Part shown: piece by piece, positions 24,096 to 33,998 of the stretch | Position numbering within the stretch: the first letter of the stretch is position 1 | Layout: each line of letters opens with the position of its first letter | NCBI GenBank assembly: GCA_025766275.1 | Contig: JAFKAC010000005.1 | Location: forward strand, 1,736,001-1,800,000 | Origin: Lactarius indigo | Lineage: Eukaryota > Basidiomycota > Agaricomycetes > Russulales > Russulaceae | DNA length: 64,000 bases | Reading direction: 5' to 3' | The notes under the pieces: model-generated | What the model was told of the DNA's origin: nothing | What the model saw: the letters and a program-made list of their open reading frames with translations, nothing else | Database searches by the model: none | Translations under genes and position numbers: made by a program

Positions 24096-25556
24096 AGAAT
24101 TAGCAATCCCTGAGAGCGACTAATCTGGTTGGCAAGCTCAAGCCCTGGCAGACTCTAGAACAGTCGGGGGTTAGTAAATTTGGGACAAGTCGCAGCATTA
24201 TTGATCGCCATGCTGTTGGACACTCACGCTGTGGATGATTTTACAATGTAGGTCAATTCAGAAAATCTGACCAAAGACGATCTTAGAACCAAATTGGATG
24301 CCACCGTGAAATCCCCGCAGTGTCAGTGGTATCGCCGCTGAAGAGGACAGACGGAAATCCAGCGGAACAAAGAATTGTATTCAAGGACAGACGCCCGTGA
24401 TTCAGCTGGCGTCTAGCAGCGGATGGCGATGCCCTCAGGGCTACTGTAACAATACGTAGTCGTGGTGGGTAAGCACCTCTTCTGGCGTCCAGGTCCTCAT
24501 TGGCAAGGCAAGACTGGTGAGGCCGGAACATATCCTAGGCATTTACCGAATTATGACCCCGGACAGAGACGGAGACCAATGAATATACTGTACTCAAGCC
24601 CGCAATGTGGTGGCAACTCCGGAGTTACAGCTTCTTGTCGCCGTCAGGGTCATATATCCAATCTACTTTGACAGTCGGCAGCTGCAAATATCACGACCGG
24701 TAGGGTCGTGTGAATCGAATACCGGGGTCCGGAGTTCTTTATGTCCCGGCTTGCAGCGATGTCCCAGCGCAAAGTGAATGCGTCTTGTTGGGACTAACAT
24801 CACACCACTTCGCAAATTACAGGTACGAACATTATTGGTAAGTTACTTGATTTTTTTTCACCGCCAAGATACTTGGGGGGTGCGGAGGGGAGTCCCAGGG
24901 CGTGCAGATACCCGATCCTAGCTGTAGAGCTTCAAGTCGCCGTAGAGTGTAAACATTGGCCGCAGTGGCCAATCCGTCCTCGTTCAATGAAGCCCACGGA
25001 CCCATAGAGACTATATTGTCTCCGTGCGACGGTTGTCTGGGACAATGCTCGTGGGAACAAGCCCGAGATCGTCGAGCCTTTTCAAATTGAATTTGTTGAG
25101 GAACTTGAATCTGTGTCCACAACCCATGACGAAGCCAAACAACGTAAGCAACCCTCTTGATCACGGGGTCGAAAGAATTTTGATCCGCAATGCAGTTCGC
25201 AGGTTGACACGAACAACACATTCGTCCTCTCTATCTACCTGCCAGTGCCTGGGTCCGTCCGTATGACATTTTCGTGAAGTCATTGTTCACCTCAGATGCA
25301 CATGGTCAGGCACTAGTCGCCCTACGAGTGTCTGTGGCCTTTGTACCTTAGTGGATCTGGACACATGAAAGCCCCACCCTTCGGTGTTAGCCTTTGGACG
25401 ACAACTCTTTGTCCGCACGAGCGGAAATGTCACGGAATGTCTGACGGCATTATTTACTCCCAACAACTTATCTAATCTCTACTGGTCTCTGATTGTCGAG
25501 TCTGCAATGAATCGACCTTGCTAGCGTCCTGGCCAACCGTGTGTATTCCAAATTTC

Positions 25557-25564
25557 TATATAAG
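25557..25564 (+). promoter_or_regulatory. TATA box, family member D
   Basis: TATATAAG, about 100 nt upstream of the ATG at 25664. The matching element of member E is CATATAAG. Confidence 0.55.
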
Positions 25565-25663
25565 ATGTACCAACATGCTAGTTACTTGCTCACCGCACTC
25601 CGACCTCTCGGATCTTCCTTATACACTCTCTGCACCTTCCTTGCTTTATTCTTCGTCGTAGCA

Positions 25664-26378
25664 ATGGCCTCAGTTCAGCACACCCCCGAGCTCTGGATCA
25701 CCTACCACCAGGCATCGCGCGCACAGAAGCCTGTGACCGCACAGCTGATCGAAGTCAGCGATGGCGTCCACCTCTTCGACCTCGAGGATGTCCTCGACCA
25801 CGTCTTCCAGCAAGGCTTCGTCGACCCCAACTGGCGCTCTGTCGTCTGGGTGGAGGATCGTGACTCCAAGCGTCTCAAGACGAGCCACACCGTCAAGGAC
25901 CTGCTCGTTAACGGTGCTGGAAACACCCCCGAGACTGCTCTGCGTCTTGTCATCTGTGTGTTTACTTTTTTTTTGTTTCGTTTACCGTGCGTGCGGTACG
26001 CTGACGCGTTTAACCCAGCTGACATCCCGGTGGCAATTTGGGTCCACTACGAGTACTTGCATGACAAGCACTCCCATACATCTGTCCAGCGCATCCGCCT
26101 CGATTTGCCTGACAACAAATTCGAGCGATTGGCTCACCTCACCAACCACATTTTCGCCAAGGGGTATCTTCCCAACAAGGTGCGCTCCGCGGTATCGTGG
26201 AAGAGTGCGTCTGGGAAGCACATCGAAGAGAACGCGAGGGTTGACGATGTGCTCTCGTTGGGTGAAGGCGTTAGCGAGGACAAGCCCCTGCGCCTCGTTA
26301 TTGGTAGGTCTACATGAACTCCGTCCGCGACTGCGAGATAATCTTGACGGATGCTGACGAAAACTTACAGACCTCTAA
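25664..26378 (+). CDS. Two-repeat orphan family, member D
   Basis: 194 aa from exons 25664-25955, 26019-26303 and 26371-26378. Unit 1 runs from ELWITYHQASR to LRLVI and unit 2 from AIWVHYEY to LRLVI, followed by D-L-stop from the 8-nt last exon. It differs from member E at only about three residues. An in-frame upstream ATG region (25541-25663) would add a hydrophobic leader. It overlaps or immediately follows the TATA box, and its hydrophobicity is not kept in E, so 25664 is preferred. Predicted secondary-structure order in each unit is strand, strand, helix, strand, short helix, strand. This is compatible with a ubiquitin-like fold (inference). Confidence 0.86.
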
Positions 26379-27703
26379 TCGGGTTATGCAAATCTGTTGT
26401 AACTCAGAAGTAGGAGCATCCGAGGAGAGACTTTACCGTAACTACTGCTGTCATAGGAGCTAAAGCTGCACATTCTTATTATAATTCTGTTCCATATCAC
26501 ATATGCTCGTATAGTCAGGTGTGTTCCTGAAAGGACGGCATCGGGAGAGGCAGGAAAGTCAAAAGATGAAGCTGAAGGCGGATATGCTCGAGACTCGAGA
26601 GAAGCTTCTTACAAGTCCGAGAAATTGGCCACACTCCCCTGATATCCTGTTTTACACATCCACAGAACATGACACCTTTCAGGACTACTAGTGAATAGTA
26701 TCATAGTACAGATCCGAGTCACTGCATTGCCGGTATATGTTGATGCTCAGCTTGCCTTCCTCCGCCAAATAAAAAGGAAAACACGACGAAAGACCACGTC
26801 ACGCGCCGTGCTGAAAGGTTAAGCACTCGCCCTAGTGGGACGATGAGTACAAGGAGCTGGTACAGTAGATAGGGTGATGTGCTTGGTGATTGGCGCCCAG
26901 TCGGCCGAAGACCAGAGGGCCGCGACTGGACACATGAAAACAGTGGCCGAGTAACGCATCTAACAAGGCCTCAGTTTTCGAAGTACTGGGAGACTTACAA
27001 TATATGCCGGTGCGTGCCTAGTGCCATAGCAGAACGTCCTGTCATGTGACGTATAGCAGCGGGCATAACCATCATGTGATCCGACTATCATTGCATCATC
27101 TCCAAAAGCAGACATTCGAGGCCTAAACAGGAAGATGACCAAATATGCGAGACTGCGGTTGGCACCGTTGACGATAAGCTTACCGTCCTTTTACCATCCC
27201 CTCAGGGCAATAGCCGTTGTCAATGCACGTATCTGGGATCGCTTAGGTCGTAAAGACGAAGGCCACTCGAGATCATGGTCAGGGCGTCTTTCATGGCGTG
27301 ATCCGTACTTGGCGCGGGAATGACTTGCGAGACCTGACGAGCTGAGCACAGCACAAACAGGAGCATATACCCAGAATGCAGTAAGCCACGCTACGATACT
27401 ACTTTCTTTGGCAGTCTTGCGAGCGTGTCCACCATAAATAGGTTCAGTGTCCGTGAGGCCAATTCCTCGAACTTATGAGAAGCTTCTCTCGAGCATAATC
27501 TCCATCCCTTGACTTTCACAACGCAAGCACTCTTCCGATGCCTGTCATTTCAAGGACACACTTGACTTCGCCTGCGCCCATGGTATGAAACAGAATTATA
27601 ATGAAGAATGTGCAGCTTTAGCTCCTATGACAGCAGTAGTTACGGTAAAGTTTTTCTTCGAATGATCCCACTTCTGAGTCACAACAGATTTTACACAACC
27701 CGA
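26379..27703. other. Centre of the inverted duplication
   Basis: The outer parts are the inverted 3' flanks of D and E, with matching GCTAAAGCTGCACATTCTT-type blocks near 26460 and 27610. The central part, about 26.65-27.43 kb, is the unpaired spacer. No gene was recognised. Sequence near 27.2-27.4 kb resembles 22.8-22.95 kb downstream of member C. Confidence 0.5.
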
Positions 27704-28417
27704 TTAGAGGTCTGTAAGTTTTCGTCAGCATCCGTCAAGATTATCTCGCAGTCGCGGACGGAGTTCATGTAGACCTACCAATAACGAGGCGCAGGGGCTT
27801 GTCCTCGCTAACGCCTTCACCCAACGAGAGCACATCGTCAACCCTCGCGTTCTCTTCGATGTGCTTCCCAGACGCGCTCTTCCACGATACCGCGGAGCGC
27901 ACCTTGTTGGGAAGATACCCCTTGGCGAAAATGTGGTTGGTGAGGTGAGCCAAACGCTCGAATTTGTTGTCGGGCAAATCGAGGCGGATGCGCTGGACAG
28001 ATGTATGGGAGTGCCTGTCGTGCAAGTACTCGTAGTGGACCCAAATTGCCACTGGGATGTCAGCTGAGTCCGACAAGTCGCGTCAGCTTACCGTACGCAC
28101 GGTGAACAAAAATAAACAAACGCACAGATGACAAGACGCAGAGCAGTCTCGGGGGTGTTTCCAGCACCGTTAACGAGCAGGTCCTTGACGGTGTGGCTCG
28201 TCTTGAGACGCTTGGAGTCACGATCCTCCACCCAGACGACAGAGCGCCAGTTGGGGTCGACGAAGCCTTGCTGGAAGACGTGGTCGAGGACATCCTCGAG
28301 GTCGAAGATGTGGACGCCATCGCCGACCTCGATCAGCTGTGCGGTCACGGGCTTCTGTGCGCGCGATGCCTGGTGGTAGGTGATCCAGAGCTCGGGGGTG
28401 TGCTGAACTGAGGCCAT
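27704..28417 (-). CDS. Two-repeat orphan family, member E
   Basis: 194 aa from exons 28417-28126, 28063-27779 and 27711-27704. Exon lengths (292, 285 and 8 nt) and phases are identical to member D. Visible differences from D are Ser to Gly and Leu to Ile in unit 1 and Lys to Arg in unit 2. The similarity extends over promoter and 3' flank in inverted orientation. This implies a recent duplication or ongoing gene conversion. The start and second-exon borders match those of D. Function is unknown. Confidence 0.86.
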
Positions 28418-28516
28418 TTCTGTATCGACGAATAAAGTAAGGAAGGTGCAGAGTGTGTATATGGAAGATCCGAGAGGTTGGTGTGCAGTGAGCAAGTGGC
28501 CAGCACGTTTGCGCAT

Positions 28517-28525
28517 CTTATATGG
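28517..28525 (-). promoter_or_regulatory. TATA-like element, family member E
   Basis: CCATATAAG on the minus strand, 100 nt upstream of the ATG at 28417. It is at the same place as in member D. Confidence 0.5.
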
Positions 28526-30038
28526 AAAATTGGAACCCCTGAAGATGACAATGTTCACTAGGACGTTCTCAAGGTCGACCTATTGCAGACTCCAGAATAA
28601 TCAGAGACCAGTAGAGGTTGGATAAGATGTTGGAGTAAATAATGCCGTTAGACATTCCGTGGCATTTCCGCCCAAGAGGTCAGGGTAAAGAGTTGTCGTT
28701 AGCTAACGCCGAAGGGCGGGGCCTTCATATGTTTAGAGTTACTAAGTACAAGGTACAAAGCCACAGACGCTCGCAGGGCGACTGAGGCCTGACAATGTGC
28801 GTCTGGTGTGAACGTTTGAACGGCAAGTGTCACCTGCCAATGCGGTCAGTCAGTGCCAAAGGCCGGTCGGCCTGGGCGTTGCTGCGGATCAAAAAAGGAC
28901 CAAGACCTGCTTACCTATTTATTCGATCTCGTGATCAAGTTTTCTTTTTCTTGGACGTTGCTTGGACTTGTGCTTGGATGTGGAAACGAAACGTACGAAA
29001 CGACCACCACGGCCGCAGGTTCAAGCTCCTTGACAAATTCAATGAAAAAGCTCCATGCCGACCAATGATTCTAAGCTTGTGCTTCCAAGCATTCTCTGAC
29101 ATTCGACCTTGCATTCGACTGTCACGACTCACAAGCCACAATACAGCAGTCGTCCTGTCAACCCGGAGACATTGTGGCCCCTATGGGTTCGCGGGCTTCA
29201 TTGAGGACGGATAGGCCACTGTTTGAAAATCGGATCAAGTGTCTGACATATCGACTCAGGTATCGTGGGACTTGGAGTCCCCTCTACATCGGAAAACTCA
29301 ATGTCAATGTTCCGAGTCGTACCTGTAATTTGTTGCTGGACTAGACGTGGCGCGATTCGGTGCCAACATGACGAATTCACTCTGCGCTGGGGCTTCGCTG
29401 CAGGCCTCGGGCTTAAAGAGCTCCGGGCTCTCGGTTCGCGGGGCCGTATCCGTACCGCTGGTGGTGTTCACAGCTACCGACTTGTCATGGCAGGTTGGAC
29501 ATGTGAACCTGACTGTGACAAGAGGCTCAAGCTCCGGAGTCGTCACCGCTTTGCGAGCTTATGATATGTCCGTCTATGTCCGGCATGTGGTATATGCGAA
29601 GGATAGTCTATGGCTCAACCTCACTTGTGTTGTCCTGTTGATGAGGCCCATGAAGGCTTGTTCGCGAAATGAGTTTCTTTGCTGCTACTGCTTATTGTTA
29701 CAGAGTTGCCACCTGCAATTGGACGCTAGCTGAATCACCGGCGTCTACTCTTGAATTACAACTCTTTGTTCCGCATGATTTCCGTCTGTCCTCTTCAGCG
29801 GCGATACCGCTGACGCTGCGTACATCTTACAATGAAATCCAACTCACTTCTGAAAATCCTGGGACCTGTTTGGTCGGTTTTTCAGAACTGAATTGGGTTA
29901 CAACGTCCACAATGTGAAGTGTTGCGATCAATAGCGCGGCGACTTGGCTCACATGTACTAGTCATCGACTGTTCTAGAGTCTGACAGGGGTTGAGAACTT
30001 GCCAACCAGATTAGTCGTCCTCAGAGATCACCAATTCT

Positions 30039-30047
30039 CTATAAAAA
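30039..30047 (+). promoter_or_regulatory. TATA box, family member F
   Basis: CTATAAAAA lies 80 nt upstream of the ATG at 30119, matching the element of member C in sequence and spacing. Confidence 0.55.
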
Positions 30048-30118
30048 GACGGGCCAGCAAGCCAGCTACTTACCCATCGCATCACAATTCCTCACAATTA
30101 ATTTTCTTAATCTCAAAC

Positions 30119-30857
30119 ATGCTTCCAAGTGCAGCTTTCGTCGACTCAGGAGTGGTTTCTGTTCACCACACCGCCGACTTCTGGATCACCTACCACCAGG
30201 CCTCGCGCGCCGAGAAGCCGGTGACCGCACAGCTGATCGAGATCAGCGACAGTACCCAGCTCTTCGACCTCGAGGACGTTCTCGACCACGTCTTCCAACA
30301 GGGTTTCGTCGACCCAAAGTGGCGCTCTGTCGTTTGGTTGGAAGACTGCGACTCGGTGCGCCTCAAGGCGAGCCACACTGTTAAGGACCTACTCGCAAAC
30401 GGTGCTGGAACCACCCCCGAAACTGCTCTGCGTCTCGTCATCTGTATGCCTTTTTCATTTCATTATTTTTTTCTCCATGCAGTGCACTGATGTGTCTTCC
30501 CGAACTTAGCTGACATCCCAGTGGCGATTTGGGTCCACTATGAGTACTTGCACGACAGGCACTCCCATACATCTGTCCAGCGCATCCGCCTCGATTTGCC
30601 TCACACCAAATTCGAGCGTTTGGCTCATCTCACCAACCACATTTTCGCCAAGGGGTATCTTCCCAACAAGGTGCGGTCAGCGGTCTCGTGGAAGCGAGCG
30701 TCTGGGAAGCACATCGAAGAGAATGTGAAGGTCGACGATTTGCTCTCCTCTGGTGAGGGTGTTAGCGAGGATAAGCCCCTACGCCTCGTCATTGGTAGGT
30801 TCCTATGAACACACTAAGCTTCTTGAAAGATTCTGACGAAAACGTGTAGATCTCTGA
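30119..30857 (+). CDS. Two-repeat orphan family, member F
   Basis: 205 aa from exons 30119-30443, 30510-30794 and 30850-30857. It has an N-terminal extension like that of C (both begin MLP). Unit 1 begins DFWITYHQASR, where the others have E-L-W; unit 2 begins AIWVHYEY. Both end LRLVI, followed by D-L-stop from the 8-nt exon. The second exon is again 285 nt and symmetric (phase 1-1). It is divergent from E and the inverted partner of C. The sequence just after the stop codon no longer matches the other members. Confidence 0.86.
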
Positions 30858-31848
30858 CACGGCTCAGAACTCCTGCACTCCAAAAACGGGTGTTCGATGG
30901 TTTTATGAGACCCTGCGTAGGTGTACCAAAGATAAACGGCTTGTTTCTAGACGTGTTTGGTCCCTAAAGCAAAGTACGGCACCTTTTGTCTGGACGTATA
31001 TAGCAGTATCATTTAATGGCAACTCAGTCGCGAGACGTTTCCTTTTTTTTTTTTATATGGATTCAAGCTCTCAAATCCCCTCTGAGTCTCATTCGTGTGA
31101 TAACCGAAGCCCGAGGCTTGATCTAGCTTAGCCCCCTGATCCCCTGTCAGATTTAGTAACAGGTGGACGATTTGGGTCAGAGCTTCAAGTTGTGATGGTT
31201 TTGCGTTCTCATATCGTATCCAGCAGCGGCGTTGACAGGAAATCGGCCTATCACCGAGAGCTATGTATAGGCTTGAAGCCTGCAAAGCCTCGAATGCGAA
31301 GCAACAGGTTTGATATAGCCCGTTAGGTCACGCCCCAGATATTCGACGGACGGGCCGTCAGGTGGCTAGGAGAAGAGGAATAGGCGGCCTACGGTGACGG
31401 CGTCGTGGAAAAGATGTGGCTGAAAAGCCGAGAGTTTGCGCGGAAACTCATGCCGCATGGTCCGGAATACGTTGAGGCATTCGTGCGTATGCTGGGAGAG
31501 TATAATGGCGTAACGCGTGCCTTCGCGGACGCACACCCAGAATGCAAACGCAAGTGAAATCCAGTGATGCAAGCGCTGATTTATAGGGCTGTTTCCACAG
31601 ATCTCTGGACAAGAAACTGCAAAGTGAGCCAAAAGCGATTATTTGAATATCGCAACGATGAAGGTTCTACGATGTCATGATACCCGACACTTGTGATACA
31701 AATATTAGACAATATACTTGTCGAGTTTATTAGCTAATAAAACAAAAAGACAGGCATGGGAAACACCGTGGGGACTTTCCCGCGCGTGCGAACTTTCTAG
31801 ACCTACTACAGCACTAATCCTTGACTCTTTTCACGAACCCCGACCGCT
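30858..31848. other. Intergenic between member F and KIN17
   Basis: No supported gene. An 88-codon open stretch on the minus strand (31366-31632) has no recognisable features. Confidence 0.45.
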
Positions 31849-32880
31849 ATGCCGCGTGCTGAAGGTGAATTTCGTTCTTTAACCGCGAGATCTTACGCTG
31901 ATGGATAGCAGTTGGGACACCAAAATGGGTGGCCAACAAGATGAAATCAAAGGGCCTGCAGCGCCTCCGGTGGTACTGCCAGGTCTGCGAGAAACAATGC
32001 CGCGACGAGAATGGCTTCAAGATGCACGTATCTTCCGAAGCTCACCTACGACAGATGATTGTCGTAGGCGAGAATGCAGGGCGGCACATCGCCGACTTCT
32101 CTGCACAGTTTCAAAGTGAATTCGTCACTCTTCTCTCTCGCCGGTGCGTATCCCACCCTTCACTTCTCCGATACTTCACGGGTTCTGAATGTCACGTCTC
32201 AAAGTTTCGGCACAAAGCGTGTCAAGGCCAACAACGTCTATCAGGAATACATCCAAGACAAGCAACATCTACACATGAACGCCACCCGCTGGGTGACTCT
32301 CACCGAGTTCATCAAACACCTCGGTCGCAGCGGCGTCGCACACGTAGACGAGACGGACAAGGGCTGGTTTATTGCATGGATAGATCGCAGCCCGAAGGCT
32401 CTCGAGAAGCAGGAGGCGTCGCTCAAGAAGGAACGTGCGACGATGAACGACGAGCAGCGCGAGCGGCTGCTCATCGCAGAGCAGATAGAGCGCGCAGAGC
32501 GTGAGGCGCGCGAGAAGGGAGAAGGCACTTCCGCAGAAGGTGCCGAGGAGGAAGAAAGGCGGCGGGTGGAAGGTTTACAGCGCGAGGAGGGTGAGAAGAA
32601 GGTCGTTCTCTCGCTATCTGCGAAGCCTGCTGTAGCCTCGTCGTCGACGGTTCCGGCTGAGGGCCTCAAGCTCAACCCTCTCAAGCTGGCTATCAACCCA
32701 CTCAAGGCGAATCCACTCAAGCGACCCAATCCGTTGAAGCAGTCTTCTGCAAGCTCTAGCACAGCGGAGAGGGCTAACGGGAAGCGGAAGGAGGCTCCTC
32801 TTACGGCTGCGGAGAAGCTCATCCTGGAAGAGCAGGAGCGAAAGCGCCGACGGATGGAGCGGGAAACGAAGACAGGATAG
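31849..32880 (+). CDS. kin17: KIN17-like DNA/RNA-binding zinc-finger protein
   Basis: A nuclear protein linked in other eukaryotes to DNA replication, repair and RNA processing. Three exons (31849-31864, 31912-32143, 32205-32880) give 307 aa. Exon 1 is 16 nt and codes for MPRAE. The family signature VGTPKWVANKMKSKGLQ follows. A C2H2 finger comes next (WYCQVCEKQCRDENGF, then H-V-S-S-E-A-H). The KIN17 winged-helix block includes NNVYQEYIQDKQHLHMNAT and GWFIAWIDR. After a Glu/Arg-rich coiled coil there are four close NPLK motifs. The C-terminal KOW/SH3-like region of animal KIN17 is not seen, so the protein is shorter than the roughly 390-aa animal form. Confidence 0.93.
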
Positions 32881-33222
32881 ATGGACAGGATATTTGTACG
32901 TTTTGACTTGTACATGCTGCATTGTACCTTACTTTATCTTGTGGGCGGAATACCATCCCATTTGAGCTAGGCATTGCCCTTGAGTGTGTCGACGATTCTC
33001 ATTTTGGAGAGTACCTTGTGGTACTTCCGTGCTAAGGGACCGGGCACCGCTGGTCTTAACTTTTCAAGGGCCTTGGGGTCCCCTTGGACTTGTGTGAGAC
33101 CACATCCACGAGATAGGGTGCCATACTCAATTCCCACTCCTCTGTGCGGCCTTGTCTATCCGGGAACAAATAATACAAACTCTATTGAAATTTCGTTCCT
33201 GCACGCGGCGCACCCAAACAGG
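32881..33222. other. Convergent intergenic region
   Basis: Lies between the 3' ends of KIN17 (+) and the 182-aa gene (-). No feature was seen apart from probable 3' UTRs. Confidence 0.4.
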
Positions 33223-33771
33223 CTACCCTTCATCTACATCTGCCAAACCTAGGTCGAACCAAATTTCCGCGGGCACAGCCTCTGCAATGTCATCTGGGTC
33301 TGCCTCTTTGTGGACTTGGTGCACACGTCCTTCTTCGGCAACCTCTGCAAAATGCAGCAGACTCGCGCTTGTAAGCCTGCAGCGTGCCTTACTTCCATGG
33401 CGAGCCGTGTGATCGTCGTGCTGCAAGTCGACGCGAAGGAGGGTCGCGTGCTCGCGCGTCATCCATTGTACGCAGCTATCCCACGGGAAGCGCTGGCATT
33501 CCGGATCGACACGAAGAATACTCGCCTCTTCACCCGCACTGCCACACTCTGTTGGACCAGCTATCGGTATCGCGAAAGGTAGGGGCGCAGGGGTGCCGGC
33601 ACGAGAGACGGTTTGGACGCTGAGCTCGACGGCGCCGGTGACGGGATCATGGTATTCGTCGACGACGAGGCCGACGCATCGATGTACTGCTGTGACGTCG
33701 TTTCCCGTGTTTTCTGCTGTTGGCTGTGAGGAGCGGGCGAAGACAATGTACGTCCCGAGCGCGATGGGCAT
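33223..33771 (-). CDS. Conserved-looking protein of unknown function, 182 aa
   Basis: Single-exon reading frame starting at the ATG at 33771 (MPIALGTYIVFARSS). The frame stays open upstream, but without an ATG. I do not recognise the family. The N-terminal half looks like beta strands (CVGLVVDEYHDPVTGAVEL, VQTVSRAGT). The C-terminal half contains RFPWDSCVQWM, then an acidic helical segment ending IWFDLGLADVDEG. No signal peptide or membrane span is present. It is divergent from ARP6 across 227 bp. The composition and clean frame support a real gene, but homology was not checked. Confidence 0.6.
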   Translation of the reverse strand: MPIALGTYIVFARSSQPTAENTGNDVTAVHRCVGLVVDEYHDPVTGAVELSVQTVSRAGTPAPLPFAIPIAGPTECGSAGEEASILRVDPECQRFPWDSCVQWMTREHATLLRVDLQHDDHTARHGSKARCRLTSASLLHFAEVAEEGRVHQVHKEADPDDIAEAVPAEIWFDLGLADVDEG

Positions 33772-33998
33772 TGGTCTGGGATATGGTGCGCGGATCTGGG
33801 GCTGAGTTTCCACTGGTACGTTGGTGGTAGTAGAGTACTTGTTGTTCGCCTTCTGTAGGGTTAAATAAACACTCGCATTGTGGCATGACCCAGGACATTT
33901 CTGAGCCACAATGTGTCTGGTGTGGGTTGTGGTACCGCGGCCCGGTGACAAGAGTTCTGCACTGGCGCTTACACCCAACACCTCCAACTCAAGCTCTC

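Larger units (their letters stand above)
24011..25663. other. Divergent spacer between members C and D
   Basis: Contains both promoters. No complete gene was recognised. The stretch 25011-25142 reads as a short coding-like remnant (see findings). Confidence 0.45.
23265..26650 (+). repeat. Left arm of large inverted duplication
   Basis: This arm, holding C(-) and D(+), matches the reverse complement of about 27440-30857, which holds E(-) and F(+). Matching blocks were read by eye all along the arm: gene bodies, promoters, 3' flanks and the 1.65-kb spacer between starts. For example, 24280-24420 matches 29735-29860 inverted, and 25270-25540 matches 28560-28840 inverted. Identity is uneven, high around D/E and lower in the middle of the spacer. 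End points are approximate. Confidence 0.75.
28418..30118. other. Divergent spacer between members E and F
   Basis: Inverted, diverged copy of the C-D spacer (24011-25663). It holds both promoters. Short open frames are not conserved with the other arm, and no gene is called. Confidence 0.45.
27440..30857 (-). repeat. Right arm of large inverted duplication
   Basis: Inverted counterpart of about 23265-26650; it carries E(-) and F(+). The downstream flank of F beyond the stop codon does not match the downstream flank of C, so the outer boundary of homology is near 30860. End points are by eye. Confidence 0.75.

Noticed and set aside
25541..25663. In-frame upstream start giving member D a hydrophobic leader resembling a signal anchor
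   Set aside because: The stretch overlaps or directly follows the TATA box. The equivalent stretch in member E loses the hydrophobic end, so it is more likely 5' UTR.
33772..33987. N-terminal extension of the 182-aa gene
   Set aside because: The extra codons begin with TTG rather than ATG, and would overlap the divergent ARP6 promoter.
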